Both the position numbers and the translations under genes were made by a program. Under the pieces are notes generated by a model. It saw only the letters and a program-made list of their open reading frames with translations, was not told the origin of the DNA and ran no database searches. A stretch of 60,605 bases of DNA from an uncultured Campylobacterales bacterium (GTDB taxonomy: Bacteria > Campylobacterota > Campylobacteria > Campylobacterales > Arcobacteraceae), in NCBI GenBank assembly GCA_938084175.1, contig CALKDR010000007.1:1-60605 (forward strand). Reading direction: 5' to 3'. Shown in pieces: positions 36,589 through 45,184 of this stretch; within the stretch, counting starts at the first letter, position 1, and each line of letters opens with the position of its first letter.

Positions 36589-37449
36589 ATGAAAACAATA
36601 GCAATATCAGGTTCAAGTGGATTTGTTGGTACAAATTTAAAAAGAGTATTTGAATCTAAAGGTTTTAAAGTTCTTGGAATAAAAAGAGAAGAGTTACAAG
36701 ATATAAAAAAGCTAACATCAATTATGGATGAAGCGGATATTCTTATAAATCTAAGTGGTGCGAATATTATAAATAGATGGACGAATAAGTACAAAAAACT
36801 TTTAAAAAGCAGTAGATTAGATACTACAAAAGCATTAGTAAAAGCTATGCAAAATGCACAAAATAAACCTGAGCTTTTTATATCTACATCAGCTGTTGGT
36901 ATTTATAAAAATGATGCTTGCTATGATGAAGAAGATTATAAATATGAAGAAGACTTTTTATCAAATCTTTGTAAAGAATGGGAAGATGAAGCATTAAAAG
37001 CTAAGAACTCTGATATTAGAACCGTGATTTTTAGATTTGGAATTGTTTTAGGTGATGGAGGAGCAATGCAAAAAATGATGACACCATTTAAATTAGGACT
37101 TGGTGGAATTATTGGTAATGGTAAACAAGATTTTTCTTTTATACATATTGATGATTTAACAAATGCTTATGAACATGTATACAAAAATAGTGATTGTGAG
37201 GGGATTTATAACCTAACAGCTCCAAATCCTACAGATAACTATAGATTTACAAAAGCATTAGGAAAAGCACTTAAAAGACCAACTGTATTACCTATTCCTG
37301 AGTTTGTGTTTAATCTAATATTTAGTGAAGGTGCAAAAGTTTTAACACAAGGACAATGTGTTCATCCTAAAAGGTTGCAAAAAAGTGGTTTTAAATTTAA
37401 ATTTGAAACTATAAACGAAGCTGTTTTAAACATAGTAAAAAAGGACTAG
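36589..37449 (+). CDS. TIGR01777 family NAD-dependent epimerase/dehydratase (YfcH-like)
   Basis: A 286-residue extended SDR. The cofactor motif is ISGSSGFVGTNLKRVF (residues 4-19). The active-site Ser/Tyr region is FISTSAVGIYKND, where the usual YxxxK is YGN-like. IFRFGIVLGDGGAMQKM and the C-terminal DUF1731-like VHPKRLQKSGFKF are diagnostic of the YfcH/SulA-type family. AAGGAG lies seven bases before the start. It is paired with an SRPBCC gene, as in other photolyase-linked clusters. Confidence 0.88.
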   Translation: MKTIAISGSSGFVGTNLKRVFESKGFKVLGIKREELQDIKKLTSIMDEADILINLSGANIINRWTNKYKKLLKSSRLDTTKALVKAMQNAQNKPELFISTSAVGIYKNDACYDEEDYKYEEDFLSNLCKEWEDEALKAKNSDIRTVIFRFGIVLGDGGAMQKMMTPFKLGLGGIIGNGKQDFSFIHIDDLTNAYEHVYKNSDCEGIYNLTAPNPTDNYRFTKALGKALKRPTVLPIPEFVFNLIFSEGAKVLTQGQCVHPKRLQKSGFKFKFETINEAVLNIVKKD

Positions 37450-37451
37450 AT

Positions 37452-37904
37452 GTGAGAACATTTGAAAAAACTACACTTATAAATTGTGAAATACAAAAGC
37501 TTTTTGATTTTCATACAAATATGAAAAACTTAGAAGCTATAACACCTTTAAATGTAGATATAGAATTATTAAATAAAGACTTTGTTCCCCATGAAGGCGG
37601 AGTTATTAAAATAAAAACTGTTAAAAATTTTATCCCTACAACATGGGAAGTTAAGATTGAAAAATTGCAAAGTCCAAATCTTCTTGTTGATATTGCATTA
37701 AAATCTCCTTTTAAATTTTGGGAGCATTCTCATATTTTTACAAAGAAAGGTTCATTGTGTGAATTAAAGGATGTAGTAAGATATAAGTTACCTTTTGGTA
37801 AATTTGGAGAGTTATTTGATTTTCTTATACAAAAAGAGCTAAAGGGTATGTTTGATTATAGACATAAAATTACAAAAGGCCTTTTAGAAGAGAAAAAAAT
37901 ATAA
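37452..37904 (+). CDS. SRPBCC/START-like lipid-binding protein
   Basis: A 150-residue soluble protein of the polyketide cyclase/START-like fold. The opening FEKTTLINCEIQKLFDFHTN and later FKFWEHSHIFTKKG and LKDVVRYKLPFGKFG match the cyclase/dehydrase family that is often fused or adjacent to TIGR01777 epimerases. It starts at GTG two bases after the epimerase stop. Such proteins bind hydrophobic ligands; the ligand is unknown. Confidence 0.82.
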   Translation: MRTFEKTTLINCEIQKLFDFHTNMKNLEAITPLNVDIELLNKDFVPHEGGVIKIKTVKNFIPTTWEVKIEKLQSPNLLVDIALKSPFKFWEHSHIFTKKGSLCELKDVVRYKLPFGKFGELFDFLIQKELKGMFDYRHKITKGLLEEKKI

Positions 37905-37907
37905 AAC

Positions 37908-37949
37908 AACAAATTTACCATACAAACAAACTTGGTAAATAAATATAAT
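37908..37949 (+). promoter_or_regulatory. Hairpin and weak island-type promoter upstream of hemH (site f)
   Basis: ATTTACCA (37913-37920) and TGGTAAAT (37933-37940) form an eight-base stem with a 12-base loop. The same stretch carries AACAAATTTACCATACAA (37908-37925), a partial match to the island element, with TATAAT (37944-37949) 18 bases further on. It could be a terminator/attenuator, an operator or a divergent copy of the island promoter. Confidence 0.35.
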
Positions 37950-37970
37950 ACTAATAAAAAAAGGAATATT

Positions 37971-38918
37971 TTGAAAAAAGCAGTTGTACTAATGAATATG
38001 GGTGGTCCAAATAACATAGATGAAGTTGAAGTTTTTTTGAAAAATATGTTTAATGATAAATATATTATTGGTGCACCGCAACCAATTCGTGCAATGATTG
38101 GATTATTAATCACTACTCTAAGAAAAAAAGAAGCAAAAGAAGGTTACTCAGAACTTGGCGGAATGTCTCCAATTGTTGGTCATACAAAAAGATTAGTTAG
38201 ACGACTGAATAAAACTCTTGATGCAGATGTTTTTTACAAAATGAGATATACACCACCTTATGCAAAAGATGTTTTAGAAGATTTACGAGATTATGATGAG
38301 ATTTATGCAATTCCAATGTATCCTCATTATTCATTAACTACAACAAAATCATCAATTGAAGAGCTTCAAAAATGGGCTAAAAAATTAAAAATTAAAGCTA
38401 AGATTAAAACACTAGATTCTTTTTATGACAATGAAGATTTAAATAAAGCAATAGTTGAGAGAATTAAAGAGCAAATAAGTGATGTAGACAGCGAAGAATA
38501 TGAGTTATTATTTTCAGCTCACGGATTACCTCAAAGAAATATTGATAAAGGTGATCCATATAAGGATCATATTTTAAAAAATGTTGAATGTGCAAAAAAA
38601 GAGCTTGAAAAGCAAGGTATTAAATTCAAAAAAATTCATGTGGCTTACCAATCTAGACTAGGACCAGTTGAATGGATGAAACCTTATATGGATGTTACAC
38701 TTCAAGCAATGAAAGGTAAAAAAGTACTTGTTTACCCTCTTTCATTTACAGTTGATAACTCAGAGACTGAATATGAACTTTCAATTGAATATAAAGAGAT
38801 TGCTGAGGAAGTAGGAATTGCTGATTATAGAGTTGCAAAAGCTCCAAATCATGGTGAATATTTTATGAAAACAATTAAACATTTATATGAAAATGAATGT
38901 AATATAGAAGTAAGTTAA
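37971..38918 (+). CDS. hemH: Ferrochelatase
   Basis: Inserts iron into protoporphyrin (or coproporphyrin) at the end of haem synthesis. The 315 residues begin KKAVVLMNMGGPNNIDEVE. FSAHGLPQRNIDKGDPY carries the catalytic His, followed by VAYQSRLGPVEWMKPY and the conserved Glu of the second half. I chose the TTG at 37971, with AAAGGA upstream, over a TTG 13 codons earlier that lacks a binding site. Its presence inside the photolyase island is notable, because free porphyrins are photosensitisers. Confidence 0.93.
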   Translation: MKKAVVLMNMGGPNNIDEVEVFLKNMFNDKYIIGAPQPIRAMIGLLITTLRKKEAKEGYSELGGMSPIVGHTKRLVRRLNKTLDADVFYKMRYTPPYAKDVLEDLRDYDEIYAIPMYPHYSLTTTKSSIEELQKWAKKLKIKAKIKTLDSFYDNEDLNKAIVERIKEQISDVDSEEYELLFSAHGLPQRNIDKGDPYKDHILKNVECAKKELEKQGIKFKKIHVAYQSRLGPVEWMKPYMDVTLQAMKGKKVLVYPLSFTVDNSETEYELSIEYKEIAEEVGIADYRVAKAPNHGEYFMKTIKHLYENECNIEVS

Positions 38919-38935
38919 AAGTACAAAGGTATTAA

Positions 38936-39817
38936 ATGAAAAAGATTAATCTAGCTTTAGAATGGTTTTTAAATCCAGACCATTTGCCTATGATTGTAGG
39001 TTTACAAAAAGGTGAATATAAAAAAGCGAATATAGACTTAAACATAATTGTTCCAAAAGAACATTATGATGGTTTTGAAGAGTTAAGCAAATGCACAATT
39101 GATATTCACTGTAATGAACCTATTCATCTTTTTGAACACTATTTTGAGGGAATCAAATCACTTGGTTGTTTCTTTGAAACAAGAGGTGGTGTTATGATTA
39201 GAAAAACTAGTATTATGAAGTTAATTAATAATGAAAAAATAAAAATCACAACACCTGCTGCTAATGAAATAACAAATAAAATTGGCTTTGAAATACTAAA
39301 AAGATATGCAAAAAAAGAAGGCTTTGCCTTGAAAAGAGAAAATGTTGAATTTATAGAAACTGATTTCTGGCATATTCAAAATATGAAGAATAATAATAGT
39401 TTTGATGGAGCTTGGTTATGTTTTTATAATTTTGAAGGAATCGAAGCTGAGCATGAAAATTTTGAGAATCTATTTATTGATCAAAACCTTTCTCCTTATC
39501 CTAATTTCTCAGCTTTAGAATTTATTACAAGTTCTAAAATTATGGAAGAAAAAGGTGATGAACTTTCAAACTTTATAAAAATTACAGAAGAAATGTCAAA
39601 ATATTGTAAAGAAAATATTGAAGAAGCTAAAGACATATATTACGAGTATTCAAAAGAAGAAAAAAGTGAATTAATGGATAAAATCATCGAAGATACAATT
39701 CCTAGATTAAAAAATGAAATTAGTCCCAATAGAGATAAATGGTTAAAGCTATCACACTTCCTAGAAGAACTTAAAGTGATAAAATTAAACAAAGAAAACT
39801 ATAATAATATTTGGTAA
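38936..39817 (+). CDS. Soluble NMT1/THI5-like protein
   Basis: A 293-residue member of the THI5/NMT1 fold, opening INLALEWFLNPDHLPMIVGL like periplasmic pyrimidine-binding ThiY proteins and fungal/Legionella HMP-P synthases. No signal peptide is present, so it should be cytoplasmic, unlike ThiY. The Cys-rich CCCFC motif of HMP-P synthases is not seen; the nearest segment is GAWLCFYNFEG with a single Cys. It may be a ligand-binding or diverged enzyme, and the function is unproven. It sits between hemH and the CryB-like gene with gaps of 17 and 4 bases. Confidence 0.6.
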   Translation: MKKINLALEWFLNPDHLPMIVGLQKGEYKKANIDLNIIVPKEHYDGFEELSKCTIDIHCNEPIHLFEHYFEGIKSLGCFFETRGGVMIRKTSIMKLINNEKIKITTPAANEITNKIGFEILKRYAKKEGFALKRENVEFIETDFWHIQNMKNNNSFDGAWLCFYNFEGIEAEHENFENLFIDQNLSPYPNFSALEFITSSKIMEEKGDELSNFIKITEEMSKYCKENIEEAKDIYYEYSKEEKSELMDKIIEDTIPRLKNEISPNRDKWLKLSHFLEELKVIKLNKENYNNIW

Positions 39818-39821
39818 GAAT

Positions 39822-41210
39822 ATGAATATATTTATTCTTTACCCACACCAACTTTTTGAAAACATAGAAAAATTAAGAGGCTTCAAGGTTTTACTAATTG
39901 AAGAGCCTCTTTTTTTCACACAGTATAAATTCCATATTCAAAAACTAGTAATGCATAGAGCTTCTATGAAGTTTTATGTAGATTATTTAATAGAAAATAA
40001 TATTGATATTGAGTATTTTGAAGATGAATCTTATCTTGCAAAATATAAACAAAATAATATTACAATTTATGATGTAGTTGATAACTGGCTATTTAAAAAA
40101 ATCTCTAAAAACTTCGAGCATCTTACTGTTTTAGATAATCCATCTTTTTTAAATCCAAAAGATGAAAATAAATTTTTTCATAAATACTATATAAATAGAA
40201 GAAAAGACTTAAATCTTTTTATTGAAAATAATAAACCTCAAGGTGGGAAGTGGAGTTTTGATCAAGAGAATAGAAAGAAAATGCCCAAAGATGAGTTTTT
40301 ACCATTAAAACTACTATTTGAAAACAAGTATGTACTTGAAGCAAAACAATACTGTAAAAAGTTTGAAAGCTTTGGTTGTGATGAAGAGTTTTATTATCCT
40401 GTAACATTTGATGAAGCAAAAGCAAACTTTGGGTACTTCTTAGAAAACAAGTTTTCAAAATATGGAACATATCAAGATTCAATAGTAAAAGATGGAAAGT
40501 TTTTATTTCATTCAAATATTTCATCGAGTTTAAATACAGGACTTTTAGATTTATCATATGTAATAGAACAATCTTCTCAAGGAGATGTACCTTTTAATGC
40601 AAAAGAAGGCTTTATAAGACAAGTTATTGGTTGGAGAGAGTTTATGCTAACAACGTATAAATCTTCTCATGTAGGATTACGTACAACTAATTATTTTGGA
40701 TTTAATAATAAGATGCCAAAAAAGATTTTTAAAGCAAAAAGTTTAATAACTCCGCTTGATGATGCAATAAAAAAACTTGATAAAACATCATACAATCACC
40801 ATATTGAAAGACTTATGATTTTAGGAAATATTTTCTTACTTCTAGAAATACATCCTGATGAAGTATATGAATTTTTTATGAGTTCATATATTGATGCTTA
40901 TGACTGGGTTATGGTAGGAAATGTGTATGGAATGAGTGGTTTTAGTGATGGTGGAAGTATTACAACAAAACCATATATAAGTTCAAGTAACTATATAATC
41001 AAAATGTCAAATGATTATAAAAAAAGTGAGCCTTGGTGTAAAATTATGGATGGGCTTTATTGGAGATTTTTAAACAAACACAAAGAGCTTTTCAAAAGTA
41101 ATATTAGAATGAGAATGCAATTAGCAATTTTAGAAAAAATGGATGATGATAAACTCCAAAACCATATACAAACAGCTGAAATTTATTTAAAAGAGTTATA
41201 TGATGAATAA
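39822..41210 (+). CDS. CryB/FeS-BCP-type photolyase-related protein lacking cluster cysteines
   Basis: A 462-residue protein of the deoxyribodipyrimidine photolyase-related family (prokaryotic (6-4) photolyase/CryB clade). Signs are the N-terminal LYPHQLFE, the antenna-domain VMHRASMKFYVDYL, the FAD region REFMLTTYKSSH, HIERLMILGN, SSYIDAYDWVMVGNVYGMSG and TTKPYISSSNYI. In characterised members the next segment is MSDYC..C....C.FN.LYW, giving cysteines for a 4Fe-4S cluster. Here it reads MSNDYKKSEPWCKIMDGLYW, with only Cys 406 kept. The protein probably lacks the cluster. Start ATG follows AAGAAT; it overlaps cry-DASH by 11 bases. Confidence 0.85.
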   Translation: MNIFILYPHQLFENIEKLRGFKVLLIEEPLFFTQYKFHIQKLVMHRASMKFYVDYLIENNIDIEYFEDESYLAKYKQNNITIYDVVDNWLFKKISKNFEHLTVLDNPSFLNPKDENKFFHKYYINRRKDLNLFIENNKPQGGKWSFDQENRKKMPKDEFLPLKLLFENKYVLEAKQYCKKFESFGCDEEFYYPVTFDEAKANFGYFLENKFSKYGTYQDSIVKDGKFLFHSNISSSLNTGLLDLSYVIEQSSQGDVPFNAKEGFIRQVIGWREFMLTTYKSSHVGLRTTNYFGFNNKMPKKIFKAKSLITPLDDAIKKLDKTSYNHHIERLMILGNIFLLLEIHPDEVYEFFMSSYIDAYDWVMVGNVYGMSGFSDGGSITTKPYISSSNYIIKMSNDYKKSEPWCKIMDGLYWRFLNKHKELFKSNIRMRMQLAILEKMDDDKLQNHIQTAEIYLKELYDE

Positions 41211-42513
41211 TGAAAAATTAAATATAGTAGTTTTTAGAAATAATCTTAGAATTGATGATAATTATGCTTTATTTAATGCTTTAGAAAACAAAGAAAATGT
41301 ACTTTGTCTTTACCCTTTAGAGATCTTAGAAGGTACAAACTTAGGTTTTAAAAGATGTGGTAATTTTAGAAAAAAACTAATATTTCAAGCAATAACGCAA
41401 CTAAAAGAATCACTAAATGAAAAAAATATTCCGTTTTATTGTGTAAAAGATATAAGTTCAAGTTTAAAAGCACTTTTTTCTGATTATTCTATTAAAATAT
41501 TTTATGAAAAAGAAGTAGGTACGCAAGAGTTGCAGTTTGAGCAAAAACTTGAAAACTTTCATTATGAATCTTTTTATAAGCAAACAATGATTGAAGCGTT
41601 TGATATTGATGTTAGTAAAAGTTTTAGTAACTTTAGAAACAAAGTTGAAAAAGCGTTGAAAACAAATAAAATGCAAATACAAAATCCTTTAGAGTTTGAA
41701 ATACAAGAACAAAAAGAAACACTAAACCTTAAGATTGACGATGAAAAACTAGAAGTCTTAAGTGAAAACTTAATACTAAATGGTGGAGAAAAAGAAGCTT
41801 TTAAAAGAGTAGATGAGTATTTATCAAAATATATTCATAAATATTTTGATACAAGAAGTTTAGTTGATGGTTTTGATAACTCTACGAAGTTTTCTATTTA
41901 TTTAAGTATAGGTTGTATTAGTGCAAGAAGAGTATATCAAAAGTTAAAAGAGTATGAAAGCAAAAGTTATGAGTCAAAGTCTTCTTATTGGATATTCTTT
42001 GAGCTTTTATGGCGTGATTATTTTCATTTAATTATGAAACAAAGTTCTAATAAACTGTTTTTAAAAACAGGTCTTATGGAAAATGAAAGCTATGATTTTA
42101 GTACAAACAAACAAAAACTACAAGAGTTTTTTGATGCAAAAACAGGTATTGATATTATTGATGCGGGTGTAGTTGAACTTAAGACTACAGGATGGGTTTC
42201 AAATAGATTAAGACAATTATTAGCAAGCTATTTTGTAAAAAACTTAGGCTTAGATTTCAGATACGGAGCTGCTTTTTTTCAAGAATATTTATTAGATTTT
42301 TCATGTGCATCAAACTATGGAAATTGGGCATATCAAGCTGGTGTTGGAAATGATAAAAAATATAGAGTTTTTGATCCTGTTAAGCAATCAAAAGTATATA
42401 AAGGAAAAGTTTATATCAAAAATTTTTTAAATAAAGAAGAAACTCTTCCTAGTTTTGATTATGCTAAAATGGCTTTAAAAGTTAAAGAAGAAATATTTAA
42501 AAACAAGGACTAA
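41200..42513 (+). CDS. Cryptochrome DASH-like photolyase
   Basis: A 437-residue FAD/antenna flavoprotein related to cry-DASH, which repairs dimers in single-stranded DNA and may signal. Motifs are VVFRNNLRIDDNYALFNAL at the N-terminus, then YFDTRSLVDGFDNSTKFSIY, LSIGCISARRVYQKLKEY, ELLWRDYFHLIM and WVSNRLRQLLASYFVKNLGL, with the C-terminal NYGNWAYQAGVGND. Two in-frame ATGs stand at the start. It is coupled to the CryB-like gene and precedes a lipocalin by one base. Confidence 0.88.
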   Translation: MMNNEKLNIVVFRNNLRIDDNYALFNALENKENVLCLYPLEILEGTNLGFKRCGNFRKKLIFQAITQLKESLNEKNIPFYCVKDISSSLKALFSDYSIKIFYEKEVGTQELQFEQKLENFHYESFYKQTMIEAFDIDVSKSFSNFRNKVEKALKTNKMQIQNPLEFEIQEQKETLNLKIDDEKLEVLSENLILNGGEKEAFKRVDEYLSKYIHKYFDTRSLVDGFDNSTKFSIYLSIGCISARRVYQKLKEYESKSYESKSSYWIFFELLWRDYFHLIMKQSSNKLFLKTGLMENESYDFSTNKQKLQEFFDAKTGIDIIDAGVVELKTTGWVSNRLRQLLASYFVKNLGLDFRYGAAFFQEYLLDFSCASNYGNWAYQAGVGNDKKYRVFDPVKQSKVYKGKVYIKNFLNKEETLPSFDYAKMALKVKEEIFKNKD

Positions 42514-42514
42514 G

Positions 42515-43054
42515 ATGAGAAAAACTATTATAAATAAATCTATTCTAAAAAGTGTATTATTTTCAACAGCAGTGTTATTTACAGTTGGTTGTAGCACGAA
42601 GCATGCAAATCTTCCTACAAGTAATAGTGTTGATTTAAATAGCTATAAAGGTACTTGGTATGAAGTTGCTAGGTTTGAGCACTTCTTTGAAAAGGGATGT
42701 AAAAATGTTAGTGCTACATATAACATTTTAAAAGACGACAAAATCCAAGTTATTAACAGATGTACTAAAATAGACACAAATAAAAGTTCAAGCGTAACAG
42801 GTGTTGCTTATGCTACTGATGATACAAACTCAAAGTTAAAGGTGAGTTTTTTTAGACCTTTTTATGGTGATTATTGGATAATTGATGTTGATAAGGATTA
42901 TAAAACTGCACTTGTTGGAGCACCTTCGCGTGAGTATTTATGGATTTTAAGTAGAAGCAAAACTATTGATGAGAAAACAAAACAAAGATTACTTTTAAAA
43001 GCCTCTTCTTTTGGCTTTGATACAAATAAATTTGTTTGGACTATTCAAGACTAA
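42515..43054 (+). CDS. Lipocalin lipoprotein (Blc-like)
   Basis: A 179-residue envelope protein with a lipoprotein signal ending LFTVGCSTK (lipidated Cys about residue 26). The lipocalin signature is YKGTWYEVARFEHFFEKGC, followed by the beta-barrel strands with VTGVAYATDD and YLWILSRSKTI. Blc-type lipocalins bind fatty acids or lysophospholipids at the outer membrane. A second, non-lipidated paralogue lies at 50791-51336. It is the last gene of the operon. Confidence 0.92.
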   Translation: MRKTIINKSILKSVLFSTAVLFTVGCSTKHANLPTSNSVDLNSYKGTWYEVARFEHFFEKGCKNVSATYNILKDDKIQVINRCTKIDTNKSSSVTGVAYATDDTNSKLKVSFFRPFYGDYWIIDVDKDYKTALVGAPSREYLWILSRSKTIDEKTKQRLLLKASSFGFDTNKFVWTIQD

Positions 43055-43072
43055 GTTTTTTTAAACCTAAAA

Positions 43073-43099
43073 AACCTTGGTAATATATTTTACCAAGGT
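43073..43099. terminator. Bidirectional terminator, lipocalin/DUF2805
   Basis: A ten-base stem accttggtaa/ttaccaaggt (43074-43083 and 43090-43099) with a six-base loop lies between convergent genes and overlaps the DUF2805 stop. Minus-strand reading gives a run of Ts from 43073 to 43068. Confidence 0.7.
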
Positions 43100-43341
43100 C
43101 CTTGAAATCTAATTGGTTTGTAATCAACTTTCTTTGCATGTTTTGTTTTCCTATTATGAACTCTTTTTCTCCATCTGTTGTAAGCAGGTTTTGTAATCAA
43201 AGTTCTCATAATATTTTTTACTTGATTTTCACTCAAGCCAAACTCTTTTTGTATTGCATCAAAAGTAGTTCTATCTTGCCATGCCATTTGTATTAATCTG
43301 TTTCTATCATCTTCGTTTAATTCTAATTTTAATTTTTTCAT
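43090..43341 (-). CDS. DUF2805/TIGR03643 family protein
   Basis: An 83-residue basic protein with a helix-turn-helix-like middle, FDAIQKEFGLSENQVKNIMR, and a conserved basic tail with RKTKHAKK and a final PIRFQGPW. Both ends fit the TIGR03643 (DUF2805) family, which is often near photolyase/cryptochrome genes. DNA binding is plausible from the HTH pattern but not demonstrated. Its ATG overlaps the UbiB-like stop (ATGA). Confidence 0.82.
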   Translation of the reverse strand: MKKLKLELNEDDRNRLIQMAWQDRTTFDAIQKEFGLSENQVKNIMRTLITKPAYNRWRKRVHNRKTKHAKKVDYKPIRFQGPW

Positions 43342-44876
43342 CTATAAAGCAACCTTCCAAATCCTAATAAGAAAAGAACAATCGACACTTCTTTTGGTTC
43401 AAATCCATATAATAAGTAAAAAATAGAAGAAAATATTAGTCCCAAAGATATTGCATATGATTTTGCAAGTTTTTTTGCACTATTTGTTATAAACTCCAAT
43501 TGATTACTAGATAACTCAACTTCAAGAGTACCTTCACTAGCTTTTCTAATAACTGTTTTTAAATCTTTTACTATAAAGGGTAAATCTTTCATTTCATCAA
43601 CAATTGTTTCAGATATTGACTCTTTAGCACCAAGTGCTTTAGGAAGATTTTTTGTTAATATTGGCAAAATATCCTTTACTCCATTAAAGTTTTCAATATA
43701 AGTAGTACCTAAACCTTCTATAATTGCACTCACCCTTAAAATATAAATAGCATCACTTGGAAGTTTAAAAGGTAAATCTCTTGTACTTTCTAAAACTTCA
43801 AATGCAAGTTTTTGCATTGATTCACTATCAAGATTGTTATTTGAAAAGATATCAAACATCTTTGCTGTAAATTGTGCTAATTCACTCGTTGGAGCTTCAT
43901 AAGCAATTGTTCCTAGTCTTTTACTTGCACTGATATAAGTTTCATAATCTTGCTCATTAGCAGCCTTTATAAGCTCAATAATTGCTATTCTTTTATCATT
44001 TGGAACTGTCTTAACCATCCCAAAGTCAAGTAAGATAAGCTCACCTTTTTTATTAACTAATAAATTACCAGGATGTGGGTCTGCATGGAAATACCCATTT
44101 ATCAACATTTGAGTAGTATAAAAATCTACAAGGTTTGCAATAATGGCTTTAAAATCAATATTATTCCCTAAAATATTTTCTTTATCATCAAATCTAAAAC
44201 CCTCTTCAAAACTCATAATCAAAGCATCATCACAAGAGTGTTTTGCATATCCTTTTGGAAATCTAATATTTTGATCTTTATATGTTTTTTTGAATGTTTT
44301 TAGATTTGTCATTTCTTGATTTAAACTAACTTCTTCAACAATCATTTTTGAAAATTCTGAAATTACGGCTTCAATTGAGTTTTTAGTATAAGAAGAAAAC
44401 AAAGGTTTAAAAAGTGCATTGAAAAAACTGATAATTTTAATATCTGCTAAAACCTGTTCTTTTATTCCTTTTCTTCTTATTTTAACTGCAACTTTTTTGC
44501 CATTTTTTAAATAGGCTTTATGCACTTGCCCAATAGACGCAGATGCAATAGGAGTATCATCAAAACTTGAGAAAATATCTTTATCTTTAAAAGCTATGTT
44601 ATAAATTTCTTTGAAATCTTTTTGCTGCATTGCTGGAATTTGATCATGAAGACCTTTTAATTCATCTAAGTAATCTTCTGAAAAAAAATCCGACCTTGTA
44701 GCTAGTACTTGAGCCAATTTAATAAAACTAGCTCCAAGTTTAACAATAGTGCTTTTAAGTTTTTTAGGCTTAAGAGGTGTAATAAAAAGAAAACTGTTTT
44801 TTTTCTTGATAACCAAATAAATAGTTAATAAAAAAGTGAAAACTCTATAAACTCTTAATAGTGAATAATATTTAAT
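43338..44876 (-). CDS. UbiB/AarF (ABC1) family kinase-like protein, apparent ATT start
   Basis: A UbiB-family atypical kinase. The KxGQ-type motif is in KLGASFIKLAQVLATRSD, the ATP-site segments follow with ASIGQVHKAYLKNGKKVAVKI-type sequence, HADPHPGNLLVN is the catalytic loop and LLDFGMV the metal motif. Two membrane helices end the protein. A TTG at 44816 would give 492 residues, but the frame stays open and clearly coding upstream (YYSLLRVYRVFTFLLTIY) to a stop at 44882-44880. AAGGA stands six bases before an ATT at 44876, giving 512 residues. UbiB-like proteins handle quinones or other lipids. Confidence 0.85.
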   Translation of the reverse strand: MKYYSLLRVYRVFTFLLTIYLVIKKKNSFLFITPLKPKKLKSTIVKLGASFIKLAQVLATRSDFFSEDYLDELKGLHDQIPAMQQKDFKEIYNIAFKDKDIFSSFDDTPIASASIGQVHKAYLKNGKKVAVKIRRKGIKEQVLADIKIISFFNALFKPLFSSYTKNSIEAVISEFSKMIVEEVSLNQEMTNLKTFKKTYKDQNIRFPKGYAKHSCDDALIMSFEEGFRFDDKENILGNNIDFKAIIANLVDFYTTQMLINGYFHADPHPGNLLVNKKGELILLDFGMVKTVPNDKRIAIIELIKAANEQDYETYISASKRLGTIAYEAPTSELAQFTAKMFDIFSNNNLDSESMQKLAFEVLESTRDLPFKLPSDAIYILRVSAIIEGLGTTYIENFNGVKDILPILTKNLPKALGAKESISETIVDEMKDLPFIVKDLKTVIRKASEGTLEVELSSNQLEFITNSAKKLAKSYAISLGLIFSSIFYLLYGFEPKEVSIVLFLLGFGRLLYR

Positions 44877-44905
44877 AATTTATCCTTTTTGCTTTTTGGG
44901 CTTTT

Positions 44906-45184
44906 CTAGTTTTTGTGTGCTTTTGTAAGTTTTTTTTCTAATCTTTTTAAATCTTTTTTACTAACAATTCCTAGCTCGTTTACAATTTGCTTCATCATTG
45001 ATCTTATATGTTTTTTAAGCTCTTTGTGTTCTTCTTCACCTTTTTTTTCTAAGGCTTTGATATGTTTTTTAACATCACACTTTTTCATCTTGCCATCTTT
45101 GTGTAATTTCTTCATATCTTCTTTCATTTTCTCTTTTGCCATTGCTTTTGCACCAAGTACTGTGTTCATTAATTCTGTTAACAT
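44906..45184 (-). CDS. Phasin-like coiled-coil protein
   Basis: A 92-residue, Lys-rich, nearly all-helical protein. The N-terminus LTELMNTVLGAKAMAKEKM and the C-terminus IVNELGIVSKKDLKRLEKKL match the layout of small PHA-granule/phasin-like (TIGR01837) proteins, whose end reads LG..T..D...LE.RL. Its neighbour is a UbiB-like gene; in proteobacteria UbiB has a small coiled-coil accessory factor (UbiK), which is an alternative reading. It overlaps the flavoprotein gene upstream by seven bases. Confidence 0.6.
   Translation of the reverse strand: MLTELMNTVLGAKAMAKEKMKEDMKKLHKDGKMKKCDVKKHIKALEKKGEEEHKELKKHIRSMMKQIVNELGIVSKKDLKRLEKKLTKAHKN

Noticed and set aside
38936-39817. Calling the THI5-like protein an HMP-P synthase
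   Set aside because: The CCCFC motif is absent and the required active-site residues cannot be confirmed by eye.
44811-44816. TTG at 44816 as start of the UbiB-like protein
   Set aside because: No ribosome binding site, and clear coding sequence continues for 20 residues upstream to a stop adjacent to AAGGA.
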